From Rhodospirillaceae bacterium bin65 (GTDB lineage Bacteria; Pseudomonadota; Alphaproteobacteria; Bin65): a stretch of DNA of 64,000 nt. Made by a program: the position numbers and the translations under genes. Positions 18,552 through 26,959 of the stretch are shown here, piece by piece. Where the stretch lies: the NCBI GenBank assembly GCA_002238725.1, contig MPMX01000010.1:1-64000 (forward strand), given 5' to 3'. The stretch's first letter is position 1, and each line of letters starts with the position of its first letter. Below the pieces are notes generated by a model. The model did not search any database and had not been told where the DNA came from. It was given only the letters and a program-made list of their open reading frames with translations.

Positions 18552-19070
18552 TCAGTTGGCCGAAAGGCTTTCGGAATGGCAGATCTCGGCCCAGCGCTCG
18601 ACCGTCGCCGGCCCCTGGATCGTCTGGGTCAGGATCACGCTGGGAGCACCGGCCTCGAAACGGTAGGCCGCGCCGCCGGGCAGCAGGGCCTGGTGGCCGC
18701 GGCGCAGCACGATGCGGCCCATTTTCCGGCCGTCGGGCGCCTCGTCCAAGACGACCGCGCCTTCGCTGTCGGGATCGACCAGACTGTCGGAATCGTCCGG
18801 TTTGACCAGGTGAATCTCCACTTCGCCATCCATGCACAGGGCGAATTCGTCGTGGGCGCAGGCATACCAGGGAGACTGCCCCTCGGCACGAACCGCCTCC
18901 ATGACATATTCAAGGTTCTTGCCGACGGCGACCCGCTCGTAGGGCGCGCTTTTGCTCGCGACGTCGAACACGTTGGAGAACACATAGTTTTTCGGGTTGT
19001 CGTCGATGGCGTCCACGCCGCCGGGCGTGAAATCGTTCAGGCCGCCGAATACGGTCTTGTATTCTGCCAC
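18552..19070 (-). CDS. Hydroquinone 1,2-dioxygenase-like small subunit (HapC-like)
   Basis: A 172-residue protein, MAEYKTVFGGLNDFTPGGVD from the chosen start. It contains HDEFALCMDGEVEIHLVKPD, GRIVLRRGHQALLPGGAAYR and PSVILTQTIQGPATVERWAE, a single cupin-like barrel. The size fits the small subunit of two-component hydroquinone dioxygenases. The start is chosen as GTG at 19070 because GGAGG lies 7 bases before it. The in-frame ATG at 19091 has no ribosome-binding site, and the GGAGGAAAG would then be inside the coding sequence. It is the first gene of the block, directly downstream of the tandem operator at 19094-19127. Confidence 0.75.
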   Translation of the reverse strand: MAEYKTVFGGLNDFTPGGVDAIDDNPKNYVFSNVFDVASKSAPYERVAVGKNLEYVMEAVRAEGQSPWYACAHDEFALCMDGEVEIHLVKPDDSDSLVDPDSEGAVVLDEAPDGRKMGRIVLRRGHQALLPGGAAYRFEAGAPSVILTQTIQGPATVERWAEICHSESLSAN

Positions 19071-19093
19071 GATCTTTCCTCCATTGGGCATTT

Positions 19094-19127
19094 GTTCGTT
19101 AGACGAACATTTGTTCTAATTACGAAC
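19094..19127 (-). promoter_or_regulatory. Tandem palindromic operator upstream of the hydroquinone dioxygenase genes
   Basis: Two sites, GTTCGTTAGACGAAC (19094-19108, a perfect palindrome extendable to TGTTCG-N5-CGAACA) and GTTCTAATTACGAAC (19113-19127, inside TTTGTTC-N7-GAACAAA), have centres 19 bp apart, i.e. on nearly the same helix face. The pair ends 23 bases before the GTG start of the small-subunit gene, where a regulator would overlap or adjoin the promoter. The same paired motif with the same pitch is found at 8319-8352. IclR regulators commonly bind such paired palindromes. Confidence 0.65.
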
Positions 19128-19459
19128 AAATACAAATTTCCGTTGCGGATGTCAACAGGAAAATTCCGGATGACGGCAAGCCGGCATTCCGTGGTTCGGC
19201 GCAAGCGCGCCCTGGCTACGACCGGTCGGTTGCACTTCCGGGAGGGTGCCGCTCCGCCTTGCCGCGCGCCGAACCACGACAGGAAAGAAAGGGAATCCGG
19301 CAGCCCGGCTGACGAGGGTAACAATTTTTTGTTTCCGGGCTTTTCCGATTTACTCAAGATGATATTGTAAGCGCCCGTAGCGTATGGCAGCGAAACGCCG
19401 GTTCCAAAGGCATCCGGCGGCGTTCATCCGCTGGATAACCGTTTTCCCAGGGAGGCAGT
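19128..19459. other. Divergent promoter region between the hydroquinone block and the peptide-type ABC operon
   Basis: This holds promoters for both directions. Apart from the operator to its left I see no gene and no further clear repeat. An A/T-rich stretch near 19325-19370 lies upstream of the plus-strand binding-protein gene and may hold its promoter; no confident -35/-10 pair was assigned. Confidence 0.4.
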
Positions 19460-21169
19460 ATGTCGTTTCTCAAACCGCGCAAAGACGATCACCCGAAAGT
19501 TCACGAAGCTTACGAGGTGATGAAAGACGGTCGAATGGACCGTCGCGAATTCGTCCGCGTCGCCGCCCTTGTGGGCGTGTCGGCCGGCGCCGCCTATGCC
19601 ATGGCAGGCATCCCGTCGCCGGCATGGGCGCTGGAGAATTCCCCGTTCCCGGCCGACGATCCGAAAGCAAAGAAGGGCGGCAAGCTCCGCGTCGGAATGC
19701 AAATTCAGAAGATGGAGGACACGGCGACCTATTCTTGGGCTGAGATGTCGAACCAGACGCGCCATATCGTCGAGCATCTGTCGATGACCGGCCCCGACAA
19801 CATCACCCGGCCGATGCTGGCGGAAAGCTGGACGGTGTCGGATGACTTGAAGACCTGGACCTTCAAGCTGCGCAAGGGCGTGATGTGGCACAATGGCGAG
19901 GAGTTCGTCGCCGATCACGTCGTCTGGAACATCAGGCGCTGGTTGCAGCCGGGACTCGGCTCGTCCAACGTCGGCCTGGCGGCTTTTGCCGCCATGCGCA
20001 AGGACAGCGGCAAGAAGGACAGTAAGGGCAAGGCCATTATGGTGGAGATCCCCGGCGCCGTCGAAGCCGTGGACAAACACACTGTGCGCTTCAATCTCAA
20101 GAAGCCGGTCCTATCGGTGCCGGAGGATTGCTACAACTATCCGACGGCGCTGATGCATCCGTCCTTCAAGAAGCCGTTCTCCAGCAACCCGATCGGCACC
20201 GGACCCTTCACGCTGACGGATCTTCAGGTGGGCAAGCAGGCGATCCTCAAGCGCGTGACCAAAATGTCGAACGGCAAGCCGTTCACGTATTGGGGCGGCG
20301 AGGTCTATCTCGACGAAATCCACTATTACAACTTCTCGAACGAGAACCAGCTCTCGGCGCTCGCCTCGGGTAGCGTGGACGCCATCTACGAGTTTACGAT
20401 CGAGCAGATGGCGTTGGCCAAGTCGCTGCCGATCAACATCATCCCGGCGCGAACGGCGCGCACCCTGTGCTGCCGGATGCAAATTTCGAAGAAGCCGTTC
20501 GACAATCACAAGCTGCGTCAGGCCATCGTCAAATCCGTGGACAACGCCAAGGTCAAGAATTTGGTCTATCCGACGGGCGGCGATGTCGGTCAGAACCATC
20601 ATGTGGCGCCGGTTCACCCGGACTATTTCGATCTGCCGGCGCTCAAGCGCGACGTGGCGGCGGCGAAGAAGCTGCTGGCCGAAGCCGGCTATCCGAACGG
20701 CATCGAAGTGACCATCGATGTCGGCAATACCGACGGTCCCTGGCACCAGACGGTGTGCGAGGCCCTGCGCGACCAGATGAAGGAAGCGGGCATCAACTTG
20801 AAGATCAACGTGATGCCGGCCTCGAAATACTGGGAGATCTGGGACACGACTCCGTTCGGCGCCACGGCCTGGACGCATCGCCCGCTCGGCACCATGGTGA
20901 TGGGTCTGGGCTACCGGACGGGGGTGCCGTGGAATGAGACCCATATGGCCAGCAAGGAGTTCGACGCCGCTCTGGACGCCGCCGAGGCGACCTTCGACGT
21001 CGAGAAGCGGAAGCCGCTGCTCGGCAAGGCGGAGAAGATCCTGCAGGATGCGGCCGTGATGGTCCTGCCGATATTCCGGCCGGTCTATACGGGGTCGTCA
21101 AAGAAGGTGCACGGCTTCCCGCCGCACCCGACGGGCTACCACCAGTTCAACAAGGTCTGGATGGGCTGA
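19460..21169 (+). CDS. ABC transporter substrate-binding protein, family 5 (dipeptide/oligopeptide/nickel type)
   Basis: A 569-residue SBP_bac_5 protein. Near residue 33 the twin-arginine motif MDRREFVRV precedes a hydrophobic A/G-rich stretch, suggesting Tat export. The mature part has the family opening GGKLRVGMQIQKMEDTATYS, then RPMLAESWTVSDDLKTWTFK and LRKGVMWHNGEEFVADHVVW, the standard cluster-C binding-protein pattern. The ribosome-binding site is GGGAGG. It heads an operon with two permease genes and one fused ATPase gene, but a strong terminator-like hairpin follows it. The ligand could be a peptide, opine, sugar or aromatic amide; nothing in the sequence decides this. Confidence 0.9.
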   Translation: MSFLKPRKDDHPKVHEAYEVMKDGRMDRREFVRVAALVGVSAGAAYAMAGIPSPAWALENSPFPADDPKAKKGGKLRVGMQIQKMEDTATYSWAEMSNQTRHIVEHLSMTGPDNITRPMLAESWTVSDDLKTWTFKLRKGVMWHNGEEFVADHVVWNIRRWLQPGLGSSNVGLAAFAAMRKDSGKKDSKGKAIMVEIPGAVEAVDKHTVRFNLKKPVLSVPEDCYNYPTALMHPSFKKPFSSNPIGTGPFTLTDLQVGKQAILKRVTKMSNGKPFTYWGGEVYLDEIHYYNFSNENQLSALASGSVDAIYEFTIEQMALAKSLPINIIPARTARTLCCRMQISKKPFDNHKLRQAIVKSVDNAKVKNLVYPTGGDVGQNHHVAPVHPDYFDLPALKRDVAAAKKLLAEAGYPNGIEVTIDVGNTDGPWHQTVCEALRDQMKEAGINLKINVMPASKYWEIWDTTPFGATAWTHRPLGTMVMGLGYRTGVPWNETHMASKEFDAALDAAEATFDVEKRKPLLGKAEKILQDAAVMVLPIFRPVYTGSSKKVHGFPPHPTGYHQFNKVWMG

Positions 21170-21185
21170 CTTCGGGAAATTTGAA

Positions 21186-21218
21186 ACGCCCCGGCCGGAA
21201 ACGGCCGGGGCGTTTTTT
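21186..21218 (+). terminator. Rho-independent terminator after the binding-protein gene
   Basis: ACGCCCCGGCCG, loop GAAA and CGGCCGGGGCGT form a perfect 12 bp stem, followed by a run of T residues ending at 21218. It lies 17 bases after the binding-protein stop and 27 bases before the permease gene. It probably lets only part of the transcripts continue, so that the binding protein is made in excess. Confidence 0.85.
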
Positions 21219-21244
21219 CCTGACTCCGGACCGGTAGGCCCTCC

Positions 21245-22195
21245 ATGTTAAAGCTGATTGCCCGGCGCCTCCTCCAGATGGTTATCATCATGGCGGTGGT
21301 GTCGTTGATCCTGTTCCTCGTCTTCGACAGCGACAAGTTCAAAAAGCAGATTGCCACCGCCGAACTCGGCGGTTTCTCCGTCGCGGCGATGTCAGACCAC
21401 GACTACCAGAAGTGGCTGAAAGACAAGGGCCTCGACGTTCCCGTCTACGAGCGCTACGCCCAATGGATCGGCGGCCTGCTGCAGGGCGATTTCGGCAAGT
21501 CGTTCGAGAAGGATGCGCCGGTCTCGAAAGTGATGGGCGAACGCCTGCTCAATACCGGCATCCTCGCCTTCTGGGTCTTCTTCCTGATGATCCCGCTATC
21601 GCTGATCTTCGGCATTGTCGCGGGGATGAAGGAGGGCTCCTTCCAGGACAGATCGGTGTCCTTCATCGCCGTCTTCACGACATCGATCCCCGAGATTGCG
21701 ACGGCGATCCTGCTCACCGTCATCATCGCGCTCGGCCTCGGCTGGCTGCCGTCGAAATCGGCCATGACCGGCGGCTGGAACTCGCTCGAACTGGTCCTGC
21801 CGGTCCTTACCCTGGTGCTCTACGACTTCGGCTATGTCGCCCGCATGACCCGAGCCTCGATGGCCGAGGTGATGACCTCGCAATATATCCGCACCGCGGT
21901 TCTGAAGGGCATTCCCTACGCCCGGGTGATCATGCGGCACGCGCTGCGCAACGCGCTGATCGCGCCGTTCACCGTGATCGTGCTGCAGCTCAACTGGCTG
22001 CTCTCCGGCGTTGTCGTGGTCGAGGTGTTCTTTCAGTACAACGGCTTCGGCAAGATGCTGCTCGAAGCCGCCCTGTTCGGCGATATCTATGTCGTCCAGG
22101 CGGCCACGCTGGTCGCGGTCTTCGTCGCCGTGCTTTCGCAAATCATTTCGGACGTCGGGTACACCTTCCTGAACCCGCGCATCCGGTTCAGCTAG
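21245..22195 (+). CDS. ABC transporter permease, DppB/OppB family
   Basis: A 316-residue inner-membrane permease starting MLKLIARRLLQMVIIMAVVS, the usual DppB start. A long periplasmic loop after helix 1 includes YERYAQWIGGLLQGDFGKSF, a family hallmark. The cytoplasmic EAA loop is seen as YIRTAVLKGIPYARVIMRHA. Six membrane helices are expected. It forms the translocation pore with the DppC-type permease encoded 9 bp downstream and is driven by the fused ATPase. Confidence 0.92.
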   Translation: MLKLIARRLLQMVIIMAVVSLILFLVFDSDKFKKQIATAELGGFSVAAMSDHDYQKWLKDKGLDVPVYERYAQWIGGLLQGDFGKSFEKDAPVSKVMGERLLNTGILAFWVFFLMIPLSLIFGIVAGMKEGSFQDRSVSFIAVFTTSIPEIATAILLTVIIALGLGWLPSKSAMTGGWNSLELVLPVLTLVLYDFGYVARMTRASMAEVMTSQYIRTAVLKGIPYARVIMRHALRNALIAPFTVIVLQLNWLLSGVVVVEVFFQYNGFGKMLLEAALFGDIYVVQAATLVAVFVAVLSQIISDVGYTFLNPRIRFS

Positions 22196-22204
22196 GAGGC
22201 GGCG

Positions 22205-23230
22205 ATGACGGATACCACCATGCCGGCGCCGCGCCTGTCGCTGACGCAGCGCCTGAAACGGCCGAGAGCGCTGATCGTCCTCAGCCTGCTCATGGTCATC
22301 CCGCTGATCGCCTATGTCATGTTCGGCGAGCCGCTCGCCAGGGCGGGAATTCGCGAAATCGTTCTGATCCCGGCGATCCCGGCAACGCTGATCCTCTATG
22401 CGCTTGCGATGGCGAGCTGGCGCGAATCCTGGGTCGCCATTCTCGGCGGCACCCTGGTGTTCTTCTGGGTCTTCGTTGCGGTTTCGGTACCGTTCCTGCC
22501 GCTGCTCGATCCGAACAAGCCGATCCGGCCGTTCGCGCCGCCGGGCACGGAGGTGGGCGACATCACCTTCTGGCTCGGCACCGATCTCAAGGGCCGGGAC
22601 ATGCTCTCCCGCATGCTGTGGGGCTGCCAGCGCGTGCTCGTCTGGGGCGTCACGGCGACGGCGGTCGCCTATGTCGTCGGCTGCATTTTCGGCCTGATCG
22701 CCGGCTATATCAGCGGCATCTGGGACGAGATCATCTCATTCATTTCGAATGTGCTGCTGTCCTTCCCGGTGATGGTGCTGTTCATCCTGATCCTGAACTA
22801 TCTCGGGCCGAGCGGCTTCAACATCGTCATCGCGGTCACCTTCGCCTCGGCGCCGGCGATCATGCGTATCGTGCGGGGCCTCGCGCTCGACAACAAGACG
22901 CGTGACTATGTCTTCGCCGCGCAGACCCGGGGCGAGCATCCGTTCCGCATCATGGTGGTTGAGCTGCTGCCCAACGTGCGCGGGCCGATCATCGTCGATG
23001 CCTGCCTGCGCCTCGGCTACACCACGGTGGCGATCACCACGCTGACGTTCCTCGGCCTCGGCCTGCAGCCGCCGGATGCGGATTGGGGCCTGATGATCAA
23101 GGAGGCGTCCAACCTAATGGTCTGGCAGTTCTCCTATATGCTGCTGATCCCGGCGCTGGCGGTGTCGAGCCTGATCCTGGGCTTCAACCTGATGGCCGAC
23201 GGCCTGCGCGAAATGAGCCTGCGCGACTAA
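22205..23230 (+). CDS. ABC transporter permease, DppC/OppC family
   Basis: A 341-residue permease. The N-terminal part is longer than usual, with two or three membrane helices before the DppC core. The core contains FWLGTDLKGRDMLSRMLWGC (the LGTDxxGRD hallmark) and the coupling loop RDYVFAAQTRGEHPFRIMVV. GGAGG precedes the ATG at 22205. The extra N-terminal helices may reflect a subfamily with a fused membrane segment. Confidence 0.9.
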   Translation: MTDTTMPAPRLSLTQRLKRPRALIVLSLLMVIPLIAYVMFGEPLARAGIREIVLIPAIPATLILYALAMASWRESWVAILGGTLVFFWVFVAVSVPFLPLLDPNKPIRPFAPPGTEVGDITFWLGTDLKGRDMLSRMLWGCQRVLVWGVTATAVAYVVGCIFGLIAGYISGIWDEIISFISNVLLSFPVMVLFILILNYLGPSGFNIVIAVTFASAPAIMRIVRGLALDNKTRDYVFAAQTRGEHPFRIMVVELLPNVRGPIIVDACLRLGYTTVAITTLTFLGLGLQPPDADWGLMIKEASNLMVWQFSYMLLIPALAVSSLILGFNLMADGLREMSLRD

Positions 23231-23245
23231 GGACTGGAGAGTGAC

Positions 23246-25324
23246 ATGAACGACGTGACTCCTGTCCTGGAGTGCAGAAACCTCAGCATTTCCTATTACG
23301 TCCGCGCCGGCGAGATTCCCGCGGTCGTGGATTTCAACCTGAAGCTGATGCCCGGCGAGGCCCACGGCATCGTCGGCGAATCCGGCTGCGGCAAGTCCAC
23401 GGTCGCGCTCGCCGTGATGAACTATATGGGCAACAACGGCGGTATCACGAACGGGGAGATCCTGTTCGAAGGGCGCGACATGCGTACCATGAGCGCGGAG
23501 GAGTTGCGCCAGATCCGCGGCTCGAAAATCTCGATGGTCTATCAGGAGCCGATGGCCTCGCTCAACCCGGCCATGCGGATCGGCGAACAGCTTGCCGAGG
23601 TGCCCCTGTACCACGAGGAGGAAACCTCGAAAGAAGCGGCCTACGACCGCGCCGCGCAGATGCTCGCCAAGGTGCGCCTGCCCGACCCGCTGCGGATCAT
23701 GAATTCCTATCCGCACCAGATTTCGGGCGGCCAGCAGCAGCGCGTGGTGATTGCCATGGCACTGCTCGCCAACCCGAGACTCTTGCTGCTGGACGAGCCG
23801 ACGACCGCCCTGGACGTGACGGTGGAGGCCGGCATCGTCGAACTGATCAAGGACATTTCCTCCGAGTTCGGCACGTCGATGATCTACATCTCGCACAATC
23901 TGGGGCTGATCCTGGAAACCTGCGACCGCCTGACCGTGATGTATTCCGGCGAAGCCGTCGAGAACGGCAGCATCACGGACGTGTTCAACAACATGCGCCA
24001 CCCCTATACGCGCGGCCTGTTCTCGTCGATCCCGCTGCCCAGCGCCGACAAGAACGCCCGGCCGCTGCTGCCGATCCGCGGCCAGCTGCCGTTGCCGCAC
24101 GAACGGCCGGACGGCTGCTATTTCGGGCCGCGCTGCGATTATTTCGAAGCGGGCCGATGCGACCAGGGGCTGATCCCGATGGAGGATACCGGCGCGGGCG
24201 AGCGTCACGCCGTGCGCTGCACCCGCTACAGCGAGATCGACTGGTCCAAGCCGCTCGAACTGCCGGACGCCGGCGATCCGGTCGAAGCGGGCGACGTGGT
24301 GCTCAACGTGCAGCAGTTGCAGAAGCACTACGAGATCGAGACCGGCGGACTGTTCCTGTCTGGCGAGAAGAAGACGGTCAAGGCCAACGAGGCGCTCGAT
24401 TTCCGCGCGCGCGAGGCCGAGACGGTCGCCATCGTCGGAGAATCCGGCTGCGGCAAGTCCACCTTCGCCAAGGTTCTGATGGGCCTGGAAGCGGCGACCG
24501 ACGGCAAAGTGACGCTGGACAATGTCGAACTGGGGCAGCTCGCGGTCCAGAAGCGCGACGCGGATACGATTTCACGCCTCCAGATGGTCTTCCAGAACCC
24601 GTTCGACACGCTGAATCCCAGCCACACCGTGGGCAATCAGATCGGACGGGTCATCCGCAAGTTCGGCGTCGAGACCGACCGGGAAAAGGTCGAGCAGCGG
24701 GTCCACGAGCTGCTGGATATCGTCAAGCTGCCGCGCGATTTCGCCAAGCGGCGGCCGCGCCAGCTCTCCGGCGGCCAGAAGCAGCGCGTCGGCATCGCCC
24801 GCGCCTTCGCCGGCGATCCGAAGGTTGTGATTGCCGACGAGCCGGTATCGGCGCTCGATGTGTCGGTCCAGGCGGCGGTGACCGGCCTGCTGATGGACAT
24901 CCAGCGCGAGAACCGCACGACGCTGTTGTTCATCAGCCATGATCTATCGGTCGTCCGCTACCTTTCCGACCGGATCGTCGTGATGTATCTCGGCCGGATC
25001 ATGGAAAAGGGCACGACCGACGAAATATTCACGCCGCCCTACCATCCCTATACCGAAGCGCTACTCTCTGCCGTGCCGATCGCCGACACCTCGGTGAAGA
25101 AGCGCAAGGTCGTGTTGACCGGCGAGTTGCCGTCGCCGGCCAATCCGCCGTCCGGCTGCGTCTTCTGTACCCGTTGCCCCTATGCCATGCCGGGCGTGTG
25201 CGATGTCACCGCGCCGCCGGTGCGCGAGTTCGCCCCGCGCCACAACATCGCCTGCCATCTCGAGCCCGAGCAGCTTACGGCGATGGAACCGGTGATCACG
25301 ATCGAGGAAGAAAAGGCAGCCTGA
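23246..25324 (+). CDS. Fused dipeptide/oligopeptide-type ABC transporter ATPase (DppD-DppF type)
   Basis: A 692-residue protein with two complete ATPase halves in one chain. Walker A GESGCGKST occurs twice, near residues 47 and 398. ABC signatures are ISGGQQQRVVIAMALLA in the first half and LSGGQKQRVGIARAFA in the second. Each half ends with an oligopeptide/dipeptide transporter C-terminal domain with clustered cysteines, PDGCYFGPRCDYFEAGRC and PPSGCVFCTRCPYAMPGVC. Such C-terminal cysteines can bind an Fe-S cluster in DppD-type ATPases. It is the last gene of the transporter operon; only a weak GC hairpin without a T-run (about 25331-25358) follows. Confidence 0.92.
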   Translation: MNDVTPVLECRNLSISYYVRAGEIPAVVDFNLKLMPGEAHGIVGESGCGKSTVALAVMNYMGNNGGITNGEILFEGRDMRTMSAEELRQIRGSKISMVYQEPMASLNPAMRIGEQLAEVPLYHEEETSKEAAYDRAAQMLAKVRLPDPLRIMNSYPHQISGGQQQRVVIAMALLANPRLLLLDEPTTALDVTVEAGIVELIKDISSEFGTSMIYISHNLGLILETCDRLTVMYSGEAVENGSITDVFNNMRHPYTRGLFSSIPLPSADKNARPLLPIRGQLPLPHERPDGCYFGPRCDYFEAGRCDQGLIPMEDTGAGERHAVRCTRYSEIDWSKPLELPDAGDPVEAGDVVLNVQQLQKHYEIETGGLFLSGEKKTVKANEALDFRAREAETVAIVGESGCGKSTFAKVLMGLEAATDGKVTLDNVELGQLAVQKRDADTISRLQMVFQNPFDTLNPSHTVGNQIGRVIRKFGVETDREKVEQRVHELLDIVKLPRDFAKRRPRQLSGGQKQRVGIARAFAGDPKVVIADEPVSALDVSVQAAVTGLLMDIQRENRTTLLFISHDLSVVRYLSDRIVVMYLGRIMEKGTTDEIFTPPYHPYTEALLSAVPIADTSVKKRKVVLTGELPSPANPPSGCVFCTRCPYAMPGVCDVTAPPVREFAPRHNIACHLEPEQLTAMEPVITIEEEKAA

Positions 25325-25429
25325 GCGGACGCCCGGCCAAAATACCGGCCGGCCGGGCGCTACCGGACCGTCTCACGCCGATTGCTTCCGCAGCGCGCCG
25401 CGCTATCATTCCGGTATGAGCGACCCGCT

Positions 25430-26416
25430 ATGAGCGACGACGACACCGAAGCGGACTGGGCGTTCGCCGAAGCCGACCGGGCCAACCCCGACGACGTCGA
25501 CTACGACCTAGACCGGGTGCTCCAGTCCATGGTGGCCTTACGCGCGGAAATCCCGGAGGACTCTTTCACAGCCGGTATTCTGGGCACCGAGCGGGCCGGC
25601 AACGGCATCGTCATCGACGAATCCGGCCTCATCCTCACGATCGGCTACCTGACCACCGAAGCCGAAACGATCTGGCTCAACACCCATAGCGGCGCTGCGG
25701 TGCCGGGCCATGCGGTGACCTACGATTTCGAGAGCGGATTCGGCCTCGTCCAGGCGCTCGGTCGGCTGGATTGCCCGGCCCTCGAATTCGGCAATTCCAG
25801 GAACCTGGGCGCCGGCTCGAAAGTCGTGGTCGCCGGGCATGGCGGATACGAGCATGCCCTGGCAGCGCGAGTCGTCGGCAAACGCGAATTCGCCGGCTAT
25901 TGGGAATATGTCCTGGACGAGGCGATCTTCACCGCGCCGGCCCATCCCAACTGGGGCGGTGCCGCTCTGATCGGGCCGGACGGCAAGCTCTACGGCGTCG
26001 GATCCCTGTTCGTGCAGAACGCGCGCGGCGGCGAGCAACGGTCCGACGGCAACATGATCGTGCCGATTGAACTGCTACCGCCGGTGCTGAGCGATCTCCA
26101 GACTTACGGCGTCTCCAAGCGCAGCGCCCGCCCGTGGCTCGGCCTCTACGCCGCCGAGGTGTCCGAACAACTCGTCATCATCGGCCTGGTCGAGGACGGC
26201 CCGGCCCACAAGGCGGGGCTGCTGCCGGGCGATATCGTGCTCCAGGTCATGGGATCGCCGGTCGGCGATCTGCCCGATTTTTTTCGCACGGTCTGGGAAA
26301 CCGGCGCAGCGGGAACCAGGGTGCCGCTGACCGTCGTGCGCGAGGGCGAGGTTTCGCAATTCTCGGTCAAGAGTATCGACCGCAGCAGCATGCTCAAGCC
26401 GCCGAAACTGCACTGA
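25430..26416 (+). CDS. Trypsin-like-fold PDZ protein (HtrA-like) without the catalytic triad
   Basis: A 328-residue protein. Residues about 35-210 follow the HtrA/trypsin-2 layout: GTERAGNGIVIDESGLILTI matches the G-S-G-x-x-I-D-x-x-G-x-I-L-T region. The catalytic histidine position reads GYL instead of NHV, the aspartate region reads ESGFGLVQ, and the serine loop reads HPNWGGAALIGPDG instead of G-N-S-G-G-P-L. So His and Ser are absent and it should not cleave peptides. A PDZ domain follows near 245-315 (GLVEDGPAHKAGLLPGDIVL). No signal peptide is visible, so it may be cytoplasmic. The start at 25430 was chosen over the longer open frame. It follows the transporter operon by 105 bp; a role as a scaffold or peptide binder is speculative. 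Confidence 0.7.
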   Translation: MSDDDTEADWAFAEADRANPDDVDYDLDRVLQSMVALRAEIPEDSFTAGILGTERAGNGIVIDESGLILTIGYLTTEAETIWLNTHSGAAVPGHAVTYDFESGFGLVQALGRLDCPALEFGNSRNLGAGSKVVVAGHGGYEHALAARVVGKREFAGYWEYVLDEAIFTAPAHPNWGGAALIGPDGKLYGVGSLFVQNARGGEQRSDGNMIVPIELLPPVLSDLQTYGVSKRSARPWLGLYAAEVSEQLVIIGLVEDGPAHKAGLLPGDIVLQVMGSPVGDLPDFFRTVWETGAAGTRVPLTVVREGEVSQFSVKSIDRSSMLKPPKLH

Positions 26417-26433
26417 AAACCGGCGCTGTCTCC

Positions 26434-26913
26434 ATGCCACCGAGAATATTCGCGGCTACGATCCTCCTCTTGTCGATCCTCCCGGCCGCTCCCGGCGCCC
26501 ACGCCTTCGATCCCCGCTGTCCCGTGGCGACCGAGGAAGTGGCCAGGGAGCTGGCGGAACGGGCGGCGGCGTTCCTGAAGTCGAATGGCGCCGCGGAGGC
26601 CCTGCCCGCCTTCACTGCACGGACCCACGGCTTCGGCGCTGGCGATCTCTACGTTTTCGTCTTCGACCTTTCCGGTACGATGCTGGCCAGCGGCGGCTGG
26701 CCGGAACATGTGGGAGCCACCGTTGTCGGGCCTGGCGGTGGCGGCCCCTATGCGCGCATCCGCAGCCTCGCCCTCTCCGGACCGGGGCGCGGCTGGGTCC
26801 ACTACAACTGGTACAGCCCCTGCACCCGATCCATGCAGCCCAAGATGACCTATGTCATCCGCGTCGGCGGCTACATCGTCGGCGTCGGGACTTATTCGAT
26901 CCCGGGCGTGTGA
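26434..26913 (+). CDS. Small periplasmic Cache-like domain protein
   Basis: A 159-residue protein with a clear signal peptide (MPPRIFAATILLLSILPAAP, cleavage probably after AHA). The mature part, starting FDPRCPVATEEVARELAERA, contains DLYVFVFDLSGTMLASGGWP and PKMTYVIRVGGYIVGVGTYS. This is the pattern of stand-alone single-Cache (sCache_2-like) domains: a long helix, then a strand with F-D-x-x-G, ending with Y-x-V-G-x-G-x-Y. Cache domains bind small molecules in the periplasm. It begins 17 bp after the PDZ protein gene and is probably cotranscribed with it. The ligand is unknown. Confidence 0.65.
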   Translation: MPPRIFAATILLLSILPAAPGAHAFDPRCPVATEEVARELAERAAAFLKSNGAAEALPAFTARTHGFGAGDLYVFVFDLSGTMLASGGWPEHVGATVVGPGGGGPYARIRSLALSGPGRGWVHYNWYSPCTRSMQPKMTYVIRVGGYIVGVGTYSIPGV

Positions 26914-26959
26914 CGGCAGGCGAATCCGAAAGCCGCAGAACGGTCGGTGCTCTCTTCGG

